Assembly: GCF_032884065.1 (NCBI RefSeq) | Contig: NC_088873.1 | Span: forward strand, 1,666,718-1,730,717 | Source: Artemia franciscana | Lineage: Eukaryota; Arthropoda; Branchiopoda; Anostraca; Artemiidae | Reading direction: 5' to 3' | DNA: 64,000 nt | Shown: piece by piece, positions 42,820 to 53,526 of the stretch | Layout of the letters: the number at the start of each line of letters is the position of its first letter | Position numbering within the stretch: position 1 is the first letter of the stretch | Program-made: the position numbers and the translations under genes | The notes under the pieces: model-generated | The model's input: the letters and a program-made list of their open reading frames with translations, nothing else | Database searches by the model: none | What the model was told of the DNA's origin: nothing

Positions 42820-44516
42820 TAGTAAGGAGCGACCCGGCTCAATAGTAACCAAAACTCTAAAAAATGGAATTTTGGTACCAATAGCTATATCAAAAGAATC
42901 GCATTTTAATGCTGATTTTAAATATATAAGTTTCATCAAGTTTAGTTTTACCCATCAAATGTTACGAGCCTGAGAAAATTTGCGTTATTTTAGAAAATAG
43001 GGGGAAACACCCCCTTAAAGTCATTGAATCTTAACAAAAATTACACCATCAGATTCAGCGTATCAGAGAACGCTACTGTAGAAGTTTCAAGCTCCTATCT
43101 ACAAAAATGTGGAATTTCATATTTTTTGCCAGAAGGCAGATCACGGATGCGTGTTTATTTGTTTGTTAGTTTTTTGTTTTTTTTTTCTTTTCCCCAGGGG
43201 TCATCGTATCGACCCAGTTGTCCTAGAATGTTGCGAGAGGGCTCATTCTAACGGGAATGAAAAGTTCTAGTGCCCTTTTTAAGTGACTAAAAAAATTGGA
43301 GGGCACCTAGGCCCCCTCCCACGCTAATTATTTTCCCAAAGTCAACGAATCAAAATTCTGAGATAGCCATTTTATTCAGCATAGTCGAAAAACCTTGTAA
43401 CTATGTCTTTGGGGACGACTTACTCACCCAGAGTCCCCATGGGAGGGGTTACAAGTTCAAAACTTTGACCAGTGCTTTCATATAGTAATGGTTATTGGGA
43501 AGTGTACAGGCGCTTTCAGGAGGATGTTTTGGTTGGAGGCAGGGGTTGAGAAGAGGGGGATATTCTGGGGGAAGTTTCCATCGAGGAATTTGTCATGGGG
43601 GAAGAAAATTTCCATGAAGGGAGCGCAGGATTTACTAGCATTACTTAAAAAAAAACAATGAAAAATTAAATATGAAAAAGTTTTTTTCAGCTGGAAGTAA
43701 GCAGCAGTATTAAAACTTAAAACGAACAAAAATTATTACCTATATGAGGGGCTCACCTCCTCCTAATACCTCACTCTTTACGCTAAAGTATTTTTAGTAA
43801 TTTCAACTATTTATTCTGCGGCTTTTGTGATTCAGGGGTCATTCTTAATGAATTGGGACAAAATTTAAGCTTTAGTGTAAAGGCCGAGGTACTGACGAGG
43901 GGGCGAACCCCTCGTATATGTAATAAAAACATGAGAATACGAAAGTTCTTTACGTAAGCTAATTTATAAGTTACGTATATCTTTTACTTATAAAAAGATT
44001 CGTAAAAAATTAAAAGTTCAAGTTGCCTTTTTAATTAACCGTAAATCGGAGGGCAACTAGGCTTCCTCCCCCGCTCTTTTTTTCTCAAAATCATTCGATC
44101 AAAATTATGAGAAAGCCATTTAGCCAAAAAAAAAAAAAAAATAAATATACAAATTTTGTTTTAATTATTCCTCTGCGGAGAGCCAAAATCAAAACATGCA
44201 TTGATTTTAAAACGTTCAGATATTAAATAAAAAACAAGTTTTTTAAATGAAAGTAAGGAGCGACATTAAAACTTAAAACGAACAGAAATTACTCCGTATA
44301 TGAAAGGGGCTTTTCCTTCTCAACGCTCCGCTCTTTACGCTAAAGTTTTTTACTGTTTTAAAATGTAGAGTCAAGAGAAAGAGTCAAACTTTAGCGTAAA
44401 GAGCGGGGCGTTGAGAAGGAAAAGCCCCTTTCATATACGGAGTAATTTCTGTTCGTTTTAAGTTTTAATGTCGCTCCTTACTTTCATTTAAAAAACTTGT
44501 TTTTTTATTTAATTTC
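42795..44516 (-). repeat. R1 repeat copy g (inverted) with palindromic head
   Basis: Reverse complement of copy f over its full length, ending with its own palindromic head at 44228-44516. Together f and g form an inverted repeat of about 3.46 kb with 1.7 kb arms. Confidence 0.85.
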
Positions 44517-45146
44517 ATTCAAAAAGCAAAATTCCAGTCACACAACATTTTTCTTGTATTCTTTATTTGTTTATTTTTTCTATAGAAAGGTTTTCGATCT
44601 CTATTAACTGACGGTCACTGATAACTTATTGAAAAGCTACACACCCAAAATCAAATAAGCTGACGGCTATTGATAATCATTGTAATGCAAGGTGTCATCA
44701 GAGGCGGTTTTAAGGGAGGGTAGAGTGCCCCTTTTACCCGGGTGCAGTAGTTCTAGGAGTGCAAAATTTCAAATAAATAGTCTAACGGTTGTAATTATTT
44801 TGTAGCTTTTGAAATTTCAATTTTACTCAATAAAGTAGAAGACGTTAATAAATGAAGATAATTATAAACTGTTAATTGAATCATAGAACGAATTTAAATT
44901 AAAAAATGAACAATAATAGTTGAAATAAATAACAATAATTAGACAATTTGGACAATAACAAATAATTTAGAAGTTAATTATTAATTAACTAATAAATGGA
45001 AAGTAATTTCGATAATAAATTGTATTTTTTAAGTTCTGCCTGAAATTTTTTTGGGAGATAGGGGGGGGGGGCTACTAAAAATCTTACCTCTGGCGCAGGA
45101 GAAGCCAGAACCACTACTGGTTGTCATTTTCTTTAAGTCAACAAAA

Positions 45147-45148
<2 letters not shown>
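44517..45148. other. AT-rich noncoding DNA
   Basis: No gene seen. Bases 44830-45030 are rich in AATTA/TTAAT runs. Confidence 0.45.

Positions 45149-45232
<84 letters not shown>
45149..45232. repeat. (TA)42 microsatellite
   Basis: Uninterrupted TA dinucleotides over 84 bp. The tyrosine/isoleucine frames across it are artefacts of the repeat. Confidence 0.97.
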
Positions 45233-45233
<1 letters not shown>

Positions 45234-46049
45234 GGTTTTCTCTTGTTCAAGGATGTTTCGAGAACCAACTATTTTTTTAACATTTTCCCGAGAAAATTGA
45301 TTAATCTCCCTTCTTGTTTTAATCTCCTGTTTATTTTAAATGGATGAATGCTCTGAATGATTGGGGTTCGAGCCTCCTCCTCCCAGACAATGAAACATAA
45401 CCCCGGAGCATGTAATTTCTGACTCTTTAATAGGGAAAAACAAACTGGATGATTTTCTTCAGTAGAATCCTACCCCACTTCAGAATCCAGAATCATGAAC
45501 TTTGGCATGATGCGTCAGAACAAAAGAACTGTATAAGACAAATATGACAGGTTTCTCTCAATTTATCACTCGAGTTGCTCTCTACATGCAGTTATTTTTA
45601 TGGATTTCAGGCAGAGATTTCTGATATTTCTAGTGCTACCTAAGTAAAGAAGCATGCGCCTTCTATTTATCCCCCTTCCCAACCTCTTCCTATAGAAAGT
45701 TTGGTTGTAAAGACTTCCAAAAGGGGAACAACCGACTGGAAATTTATAGTTCTAGCGCTACTTTATGGATCAGAGTAACCGGAGGCGAACCAAAACCCTT
45801 CCGTTTCCTCTTTTTGCTACCCCCTTGGTATATCAGATTGAATTTTGAGATAGTCATTCTGTTCAACACTGCCAAAAGTTCTAATAAGTATGGCTGAAGG
45901 AACGAAACGACCTCTCAGCCTCTTAGGCAAGGGTTTTAAACTTATATCCTTAAGTATACGAACAATTGGACAAAGAAAAAACGGGTTTAATTTCTACAAA
46001 GCAGTGAACAAAAATAAAATATAAAAACCACACTTTAACTAAAAAAATA
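45233..46049. other. Noncoding DNA with a diverged R1 relative
   Basis: Near 45830-45900, GAATTTTGAGATAGTCATTC then TGTTCAACACTGCC parallels the minus-strand R1 segment AAATTTTGAGATAGCCATTT. Otherwise nothing recognised. Confidence 0.45.
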
Positions 46050-46095
46050 AAAATACTCCGAATATTTCGGACCCACGTCCGGGAGCCTTTCTCAA
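46050..46095 (-). other. Hammerhead-like hairpin of the second PLE family
   Basis: On the minus strand: TTGAGAAAGGCTCCCGGACG, then TGGGTCCGAAATATTCGGAG. It aligns with the pLTR motif of the other family (CTGAGGACGGCCC ... GGGCCGAAATATTCAG): same GAAATATTC after the hairpin, different stem bases. Function not shown. Confidence 0.45.
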
Positions 46096-46178
46096 CGAAA
46101 AAAAAATTACAACCGACAATTTAAGCCTTTTTTACGACATCACAAACAACAACAAAAAATACGACAACTAAAACACAA

Positions 46179-46180
<2 letters not shown>

Positions 46181-46260
<80 letters not shown>
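46181..46260. repeat. (AT)n microsatellite, 79 bp
   Basis: Uninterrupted AT dinucleotides in the 3' noncoding part of the second PLE. Confidence 0.95.
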
Positions 46261-46264
<4 letters not shown>

Positions 46265-46689
46265 AAAAAAATAAGAGCAACTCACATTATAAAACAAAAC
46301 TCCCAGCGCTGATGGTAATAGCTTTAGAACAAAACCAAAGCAAATGTTTATAATGAAACCATGGGTTCCTTTCATCTGCAACAATCGGTGTATAAACGGG
46401 AATCTATTAAAAATGAAAACTATAATTACATGAACAAAACAAAAGAAGGTCACCCAACCCCAGATCCAAAAAGAATCTTACAGGTTAATGAAATAAAGTT
46501 ATGAATTATAAATTGAATGGATTTTTCCATTTGCTATTTTAGCTGCAGTCCGTAGCCTTCTCACAGCATTGACCTTGCTTTGACTTTCTTTCGCAAGGTT
46601 ATCACTTGTTTCGGGACAATTACGTAAATCAATATTCGTTGAAGTTTTTAACTGGTCTTTAATTAAACTATTATAAATTGAATTTATCT

Positions 46690-47041
46690 TAAAATCCCTT
46701 CATCTCTATTAATACTAATTCCCCCATAGATTTTTATTTCTATAGTTTCTCTGAAACTTCGTAAAAGTCCTAGAGACTTATCAACAATTTTCGTCTGACC
46801 AAATAAAATATTGTGATGAGGAAAATTATACACGTGTCCACTATAGTGGATTCAAACGTTTCAGATTTTTATTATGTCTTAGCGAGCAGTGTATCGCATT
46901 TTTGTGTTGCTGTAGCCTATTTTGTAAATTCTGCTCTGTTCTACCTCCATAAATTTTAACAAAAGAACACGGAATTTTGAATACCCCCTTTTGTATATTT
47001 CTTGGAACTTTATCTTTTCCATTATTTAGCCACGAGCTCAT
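46690..47041 (-). pseudogene. GIY-YIG endonuclease of the second PLE
   Basis: KGVFKIPCSFVKIYGGRTEQ, then NLQNRLQQHKNAIHC: GVF for GIY, YGG for YIG, and CSF where PLEs have a second Cys. After frame changes, NILFGQTKIVDKSLGLLRSF, then RETIEI with the Glu kept and SINRDEG. Frame breaks and the altered second Cys suggest decay. Confidence 0.8.
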
Positions 47042-47322
47042 AGTTTGTCCTGATTTAAAAGCTGTTTTTATATTATGTTTTTTTTTTATTTTCTCCTTAA
47101 TTTCTATACAACACTGGGATATAAGGGAAAGTTATGTAATTTGTTTTTTGAGCTGACCCATTTTCTTCTAATATTACAGGTTCCATTAACTTTTTTTTTC
47201 CTTTTTTCAATTATTTGAGAAATCATATTTTCGGGATATTCATTTCCTACTAGAATATCCTTAATAAAAAAAAAAACAAAAAACTACTCATGTTTTCTGG
47301 TGAAGCTAATTTTAACACTCTA

Positions 47323-47853
47323 TCAACTAAAGAAATAACTAACCCCCCCTCTTTTTATTTGGATCGGGTGATTTGATGCGAAAGACAAATAATGGTTGTT
47401 GTTAGTTGGTTTACGGTAAATTGAAAAAGCCAGTTCATTATTATTTCTATGGATCCAAATATCTAGAAACGGTAACTCATTCTCTGTTTCATTTTCAATT
47501 GTAAAAACTAATTCCCCTGCCAAATTATTTAAATGTTCCATAAAACCTTCAATTTGCGATTCCCCGTAATTCCAAATAACTAAAACATCATCCATATATC
47601 TGTCCCAAAAATTTGGTTTTAAGGAATATGTATCAGTAGCTAAAGTTTCTGCATACTCTACATAAATATTTGCTAACAGTGGACTTAAGGGTCCTCCCAT
47701 TGCTAATCCTTTAACTTGATGGTAAAAATTATCTCTAAATTTGAAATAATTAGTATACCTGCTAGTTATTTTAATTAAATTTAATATAGTTTCAATCTCA
47801 ATACCTGCAGATAATTCTTCTATATCATTTTTATGTACATTTTGTTTACACAT
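47323..47853 (-). CDS. Reverse transcriptase core of the second PLE
   Basis: 176 codons open on the minus strand. Motifs: YHQVKGLAMGGPLSPLLANI, then WDRYMDDVLVIWNYGESQ with an intact YMDD, ELPFLDIWIHRNNNELAFSI, and YLSFASNHPIQIKRG. The frame then shifts at a C7 run (47343-47349). In the other frame VISLVDRVLKLASPEN continues, as in the related PLE. The ATG start is internal to a longer lost frame. Confidence 0.88.
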   Translation of the reverse strand: MCKQNVHKNDIEELSAGIEIETILNLIKITSRYTNYFKFRDNFYHQVKGLAMGGPLSPLLANIYVEYAETLATDTYSLKPNFWDRYMDDVLVIWNYGESQIEGFMEHLNNLAGELVFTIENETENELPFLDIWIHRNNNELAFSIYRKPTNNNHYLSFASNHPIQIKRGGVSYFFS

Positions 47854-47999
47854 TTATCGTTGTTTACAGATTTATCGAAAGGTATATACGTATACATTGA
47901 TTTTATATTAAAACTAAAAAGTCTGGATTCATTTGATATTTAAAAATTTTTAAGTTTATTAAAAAAAAAATTTATACGACTTTTGGAGATATAATAAAG

Positions 48000-48790
48000 G
48001 CTTAAGCGTGATTGCTACTAATTTTTCAATTTTTTCTGTTGGTGAGTTCCTTGTTGATACTATGGGTCTGAGAGGAATGCCTGTTTAAGTATTTTTGGAA
48101 AACCATATATTCTTGAGCAAACTGATCCCCTCGGAAAGAACTTATAATACATCTGTGGTGTGATACCTCGATTATTTTGAAGGCCTTCTAAGTCCTTTCT
48201 TAATTTGCAACATAAATTCAGTTGGGTCTGAGTTAAGTTTTTTATATGTTGAAATATCCTTTAAAATTGTTTCTATTTTACTATCATAATCATCTTTTTC
48301 TAGGATTACTACCGCATTGCTCTTATCAGCTTCCGTTATTATTAGAGAATCATCTTTTTTTTAATTCTTTCAAAATTTTTGTATTTTTGTTCTTAAGGTT
48401 TTCTTGAAAATTGCCAACATCGTTTAAAATATTAACGACTCCCAGTCTTAAATCATCTACATTATTAACATCTTTTGAAAATACATGAATCCCAGTCTAA
48501 ATCTTTGAAATTATTTCTACTACCGGTACTTTTTTAGGATTTAGTCAAAATTTTATACCTTTTTCAAGGATTTCCTTTTGTTCTTTGGTTAACTCCTTTT
48601 TGCTTAAATTAATCACACATGGTCCTGGGAAATGTTTAGGTTTATACGTTGATATATTTTGTCTTTCATTAAGACAGTTCCCTTTTTAATTGCAAAAATT
48701 TACATTTTTGGTTTAATCTTTCCCTCGATAACCTTAAACATGTTCAATTTTTTTTTGAAAATTGATATAATTTGTTGGAAATCATGCGTA
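48000..48790 (-). pseudogene. N-terminal region of the second PLE polyprotein
   Basis: Minus-strand pieces: DSLIITEADKSNAVVILEKD, DISTYKKLNSDPTEFMLQIK and GIPLRPIVSTRNSPTEKIEK (the conserved RT block after YGLPK). Stops lie between them. It corresponds to 16690-17015 of the other family. Confidence 0.75.
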
Positions 48791-49058
48791 TTATGAAACG
48801 TAATATCTCTTTACTTAATAATCTATTTTCGTCTTAATTTTTAATGCTACTCCTTACTTTCAACTGAAAAAAACTTTTTCATGTTTATTTTTTCATTTTT
48901 TTATAGTAATGCTAGAAAATTCTGCGCCTTTTTCATTGAATTTCTCTTCCCTCATGATATATTCCTCCAAAGGAAAGATCCTCCCACATAGCTTCCTCCC
49001 CTCAACCCCCACCAAACCAAAAAAATCCCCCTGAAAACGTCTGTACACTTCACAATAA

Positions 49059-51148
49059 CCTGAGTACTAAACTTGAGGGTTTAAAATTTGACAATGTGGA
49101 AGATGGATGGAATAATTTCAGAAAAACAATTTGTGAAGTTGCTGATGGTGTCCTAGGGAAGAGTGCTAAGACAGCAACTAGGAATATTAGTGAAAAAGCT
49201 TTAGGTTTAATAGAGAGTAGAAGGGGTTTGTATAAGAATTATCTGAGCGATAGGTCGTATGAAAACAAAAGGAATGTAAAGAAAGTGGAGAAAGCATTAA
49301 AATATGAACTAAGGAGATGTGAAATGGAGGCGATGGATAAAATTGCTGAGGATCTGGAAGATGCGGCTAGACGGCATAATAGTAAAATATTATACTGGCA
49401 TGTTAATAAATTGAAAGGGAGTAGCCGATCCGGACTAGTCCCAGTTAAAGATAGAAATGGGGTCACAATTAGTGATAAGGAAAAAGTTAAAGAAAGATGG
49501 GTGGAACATTTTGAGAATGTGCTAAACCGAGATACAGTTGCAGGAAAAGATATAGATGAAAATGAAAAAGTTTGTGATACCTTGGATGTGAAGGAAGATT
49601 TGTTTAGTGAGGAAGAATTAGCGACAGTACTAGAAGGATTAAAAAATAATAAGGCCCCAGGTGCTGATAGTATGATTAATGAGTTCCTTAAATATGGTGG
49701 CTCTGAGGTTAGGAATAAGCTACTGAAGATTATGAACATGATTTTTGAAAAAGGGGAAGTACCCAATGATTTTAGGAAAACCTTAATTAAACCACTGTAT
49801 AAGAAAGGTGACAAGAGTGAATGTCGGAATTATCGAGGCATTAGTCTGGTCTCTGTAGGTAGCAAATTACTGAGTAATATGATACTTTTTAGACTGAGAC
49901 ATGCTGTAGACAAAGTTTTAAGGGAAGAACAATGCGGTTTTAGAAAAGGTAGAGGATGTGTCGACCATGTTTTCACTCTTAGATTAATAATTGAGAAGTC
50001 CCTTCGTTGTCAAACACCTTTGGTCCTTAGTTTTATCGATTATGAGCAAGCTTTCGATTCTGTTGATAGAACAGCGTTAACAAAGGTCTTATCGTTATAT
50101 GGTATACCAGAAAAATACATTAAAGTGATTTGCGCTATGTACGAGAATAATACTGCTGCGGTTAAGGTAGGAAATGAGGTTAGCAACTGGTTTTGTATTA
50201 AATCAGGAGTTAAGCAGGGTTGTGTTCTATCCCCCTTTATATGGATCATTTTGATGGACTTCGTCTTAAGGAGCACAGGAAAGGCAATTGGAGACCATGG
50301 AATCAAATGGGGAGGAAGAACGCTCCTGGACTTAGATTATGCTGATGATTTAAGCATATTAGATGAAAGTGTGAGCAAAATGAATGAATTTTTAGAGGTT
50401 TTACGAGTTCAGGGTGCTAAAATAGGCTTGAAAATTAATGTTAAGAAGACTAAGTCACTAAGGTTAGGAATAAGTGAAGAGGAACAGGTGACCTTAGGTA
50501 ACGAAAAGATTGATCAGGTTGGGAGCTTCAGTTACCTTGGTAGTATTATTAGTAAAGATGGTGGGAGCAGTGAAGATGTTAAAAGTAGAATAGCTAAAGC
50601 TCAGGGTGTTTTTTCACAGTTAAAAAAAGTTTGGAAGAATAGAAAGATAAGCCTACAAACCAAGATTAGAATATTGGAAGCTACAGTGATGACAGTGGTC
50701 AAATATGGCTATGAAGCATGGACACTCCGAAAAGCAGATGAAAATTTACTAGATGTTTTCCAGAGAAATTGCCTACGGATTGTTCTGGGTACCCGGCTGA
50801 CTGACCGTATTTCAAACAGTAGGTTGTACGAAAAGTGTGGTTCAATCCCGCTTTCTGGGGCTATAATGAAAGAAAGGTTGAGATGGCTAGGCCACGTTCT
50901 ACGGATGAAGGATGACAGATTACCGAAGATTGTCCTTTTTGGCCAACCGTCTGGGGCTACACGGAAAGCAGGTCGTCCTTGTCTGGGTTGGGAGGATGTC
51001 ATAAATAAGGATTTAAAGGAAATGGGAACTTCCTGGGAGGGTGTAAAGAGGGAGGCTTTAAATAGATTAGGTTGGAGGAGGAGCGTGCGTAGCTGTGTTG
51101 GCCTCAGGCGGCTTGGTGCTGCAGTGAGTTATTAGTAGTAGTAGTAGT
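49059..51148 (+). mobile_element. 5'-truncated non-LTR retrotransposon nested in R1
   Basis: Begins inside the RT ORF, directly after R1 sequence, and ends in a (TAG)n tail just before R1 resumes. 5' truncation and a short trinucleotide tail are usual for LINEs; an RTE-like clade is my guess. A second, older fragment of the family lies at 34390-34655. Confidence 0.88.
49060..51135 (+). CDS. LINE reverse transcriptase, long open frame
   Basis: Open from the insertion point to TAG at 51133-51135, about 690 codons. The apparent start at 49096 is a GTG, and the frame is open upstream (KLEGLKFDNVEDGWNNF), so there is no true initiator. RT blocks: NNKAPGADSMINEFLKYG, IKPLYKKGDKSECRNYRGIS, EEQCGFRKGRGCVDHVF, LSFIDYEQAFDSVDR (Asp), SGVKQGCVLSPF, then LDYADDLSIL with catalytic YADD at 50338-50349. 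C-terminal RLRWLGHVLRMKDDRLPK and GRPCLGWEDVI are usual for the group. The endonuclease half is missing through truncation. No stop or frameshift, so it inserted recently. Confidence 0.93.
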   Translation: MSTKLEGLKFDNVEDGWNNFRKTICEVADGVLGKSAKTATRNISEKALGLIESRRGLYKNYLSDRSYENKRNVKKVEKALKYELRRCEMEAMDKIAEDLEDAARRHNSKILYWHVNKLKGSSRSGLVPVKDRNGVTISDKEKVKERWVEHFENVLNRDTVAGKDIDENEKVCDTLDVKEDLFSEEELATVLEGLKNNKAPGADSMINEFLKYGGSEVRNKLLKIMNMIFEKGEVPNDFRKTLIKPLYKKGDKSECRNYRGISLVSVGSKLLSNMILFRLRHAVDKVLREEQCGFRKGRGCVDHVFTLRLIIEKSLRCQTPLVLSFIDYEQAFDSVDRTALTKVLSLYGIPEKYIKVICAMYENNTAAVKVGNEVSNWFCIKSGVKQGCVLSPFIWIILMDFVLRSTGKAIGDHGIKWGGRTLLDLDYADDLSILDESVSKMNEFLEVLRVQGAKIGLKINVKKTKSLRLGISEEEQVTLGNEKIDQVGSFSYLGSIISKDGGSSEDVKSRIAKAQGVFSQLKKVWKNRKISLQTKIRILEATVMTVVKYGYEAWTLRKADENLLDVFQRNCLRIVLGTRLTDRISNSRLYEKCGSIPLSGAIMKERLRWLGHVLRMKDDRLPKIVLFGQPSGATRKAGRPCLGWEDVINKDLKEMGTSWEGVKREALNRLGWRRSVRSCVGLRRLGAAVSY

Positions 51149-51682
51149 AGTATTACTGTATGTAAACAATGGTCAAAGTTTGTAATTAGCAGCCCCTTCC
51201 CCGGGGACTGTGGGGGAGTAAGTCATCCCCAAAGACATAGTTATTATGGTTTTTTTACTATGTTGAACAAAATGACTATCTCAAAATTTTTTATCCGTTA
51301 ACTTAGGGTGAAAAATGAGTGTGGGAGGGGGCCTAGGTGCCCTCCAATTTTTTTGCTCACTTAAAAGGGCACTACAACTTTTCATTTCCGTTAGAATGAG
51401 CCCTATTGCGATATTCTAGGACCACTTGGTCGATACGATGACCCCTGGAACAAAAAAACGCACCCGTGATCTGTCTTCTGGCAAAAAATACGAAACTATA
51501 CATTTTTGTAGATTGGAGCTTGAAATTTTTGCTATAGGGTTCTCAGATACGTTGAATGCGATGGTGTTATTTACGTTAAGATTCTATGACATTTAGGGAG
51601 CGTTTTCTCCTATTTTCAAAAATAGGTAAATTTTCTCAGGCTCATATATTTTGATGACAAAGACTAAATTTAATGAAACTTA

Positions 51683-53395
51683 TCAAACAGTTCGTGGTAA
51701 CGAACTGTAGTAAGGAGCGACCCGGCTCAATAGTAACCAAAACTCTAAAAAATGGAATTTTGATACCAACACCTACATCAAAAGAATCGCATTTTAATGC
51801 TGATTTTAAATATATAAGTTTCATCAAGTTTAGTCTTATCCATCAAAAGTTACGAGCCTGAGAAAATTTGCGTTATTTTAGAAAATAGGGGGAAACACCC
51901 CCTAGAAGTCATAGAATCTTAACTAAAATCACACCATCAGATTCAGCGTACCAGAGAACCCTACTGTAGAAGTTTCTAGCTCCTATCTACAAAAATGTGG
52001 AATTTTGTATTTTTTGCCAGAAGGCAGATCATGGATGCGTGTTCATTTGTTTTTTTTTGTTTTTTTTTTGTTTTGTTTTTTCCCAGGGGTGATCGTATCG
52101 ACCCAGTTGTCCTAGAATGTTGCAAGAGGGCTCATTCTAACGGAAATGAAAAGTTCTAGTGCCCGTTTTAAGTGACCGAAAAATCGGAGGGGACCTAGGC
52201 CCCCTCCCACGCTAATTATTTTACCAAATTCAACGGATCAAAATTCTGAGATAGCCATTTTATTCAAAGTAGTCGAAAAACCTTATAACTATGTCTTTGG
52301 GGACGACTTACTTCCCCACAGTCCCCATGGGAGGGGCAACAAGTTACAAACTTTGACCAATGCTTACATATAGTAATGGTTATTGGGAAGTGTACAGGCG
52401 TTTTCAGGAGGATTTTTTTGGTTGGGGGAGGGGTTGAGAAGAGGGGGATATGCTGGGGGAACTTTCCATCGATAATTTGTCATGGAGGAAGAAAATCTCC
52501 ATGAAGGGGAGCGCAGGATTTACTAGCATTATTTAAAAAAAAACAATGAAAAAATAAATATGAAAAAGTTCTTTCAGCTGGAAGTAAGGAACAGCATTAA
52601 AACTTAAAACAAACAGAAATTATTACCCATTTTAGGGGCTCACCTCCTCCTAATACCTCGCTCTTTACGCTAAAGTATTTTTAGTAATTTCAACTATTTA
52701 TTCTACGGCTTTTGTGATTCTGGGGTCATTCTTAATGAATTGGGACAAATTTTAAGCTTTAGTGTAAAGAGCGAGGATCTGACAAGGGGGCGAACCCCCT
52801 CATATATATAATAAAAATATGAGAATACAAAAGTTCTTTACGTAAGCTAATTTATAAGTTACGTAAATCTTTTACTAATAAAAATATTCGTAAAAAATTA
52901 AAAGTTCTAGTTGCCTTTTTAATTAACCAAAAAATCGGAGGGCAACTAGGCTTCCTCCCCCGCTCTTTTTTTCTCAAAATTATTCGATCAAAATTGTGAG
53001 AAAGCCATTTAGCAAAAAAAAAAAAAAATGCAAATTTTGTTTTAATTATTCCTCTGCGGAGAGCCAAAATCAAAACATGCATTAATTCAAAAACGTTCAG
53101 AAATTAAATAAAAAAAGACAAGTTTTTTTTAACTGAAAGTAAGGAGCGACATTAAAACTTAAAACGAACAGAAATTACTTCGTATATGAAAGGGGCTGGT
53201 CCCTCCTCAACGCCCCGCTCTTTACGCTAAAGTTTTTTACTGTTTTAAAGAAGAATTGAGAGACAGAGTCAAACTTTAGCGTAAAGAGCGGGGCGGTGAT
53301 GAGGAAGCAGCCTCTTTCATATACGAAGTAATTTCTGTTCGTTTTAAGTTTTAATGTTGCTCCTTACTTTCAGTTAAAAAAACTTTTTTTTTATT
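51683..53395 (-). repeat. R1 repeat copy i (inverted) with palindromic head
   Basis: Starts TCAAACAGTTCGTGGTAACG and follows R1 in reverse to a palindromic head at about 53105-53395. With copy h it repeats the tail-to-tail arrangement seen at 41056-44516. Confidence 0.85.
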
Positions 53396-53526
53396 TAATA
53401 TATTTAAAATCAGCATGAAAATCCAATTCTTTTGATGTATCCTTTAGTATCAAAATTCCATTTTTTAGAGTTTCGTTTACTATTGTGCCGGGTCACTCCT
53501 TGTCACAGTTACCACGAACTGTTTGA
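53396..53526 (+). repeat. R1 3' end fragment
   Basis: Starts ATATATTTAAAATCAGCATG and ends ACGAACTGTTTGA at 53526. Only the last 130 bp of R1, fused to the head of copy i. Confidence 0.8.

Larger units (their letters stand above)
46050..48800 (-). mobile_element. Second Penelope-like family (minus strand)
   Basis: Minus-strand order: a pre-RT segment (IITEADKSNAVVILEKDDYD near 48350-48290), a GIPLRPIVSTRNSPTEKI segment near 48080-48025, the RT (47853-47323), GIY-YIG (47041-46841), the RETIEI...NRDEG tail (about 46770-46700), a noncoding 3' part with (AT)n, and a hammerhead-like hairpin at 46095-46050. It differs clearly in sequence from the block A/B PLE, so it is a separate family. Its 5' end meets R1 copy h. 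Frameshifts make it inactive. Confidence 0.85.
48828..51682 (+). repeat. R1 repeat copy h, split by a LINE
   Basis: R1 sequence runs from about 48828 to CACAATAACC at 49058, then resumes at ATTACTGTATGTAAAC (51149) and continues to ATGAAACTTAT at 51682. It lacks the last 110 bp or so of the normal end. Joined tail-to-tail with copy i. Confidence 0.85.

Noticed and set aside
42603-42939. Recurring 61-codon frames with the same sequence at 42637, 42754 and 51642
   Set aside because: They are the same part of R1 read in each copy. They overlap both strands of an inverted repeat and end at different flanks, with no sign of coding constraint.
45029-45347. Long Tyr-Ile repeat proteins on both strands at 45.1, 46.3 and 59.9 kb
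   Set aside because: They are translations of (TA)n microsatellites.
45360-45390. GGTTCGAGCC as the T-arm of a tRNA gene
   Set aside because: No matching acceptor, D or anticodon arms around it.
49239-49814. A 191-codon minus-strand frame opposite the LINE RT
   Set aside because: Shadow of the RT reading frame; composition is Ser/Phe-rich and matches no family.
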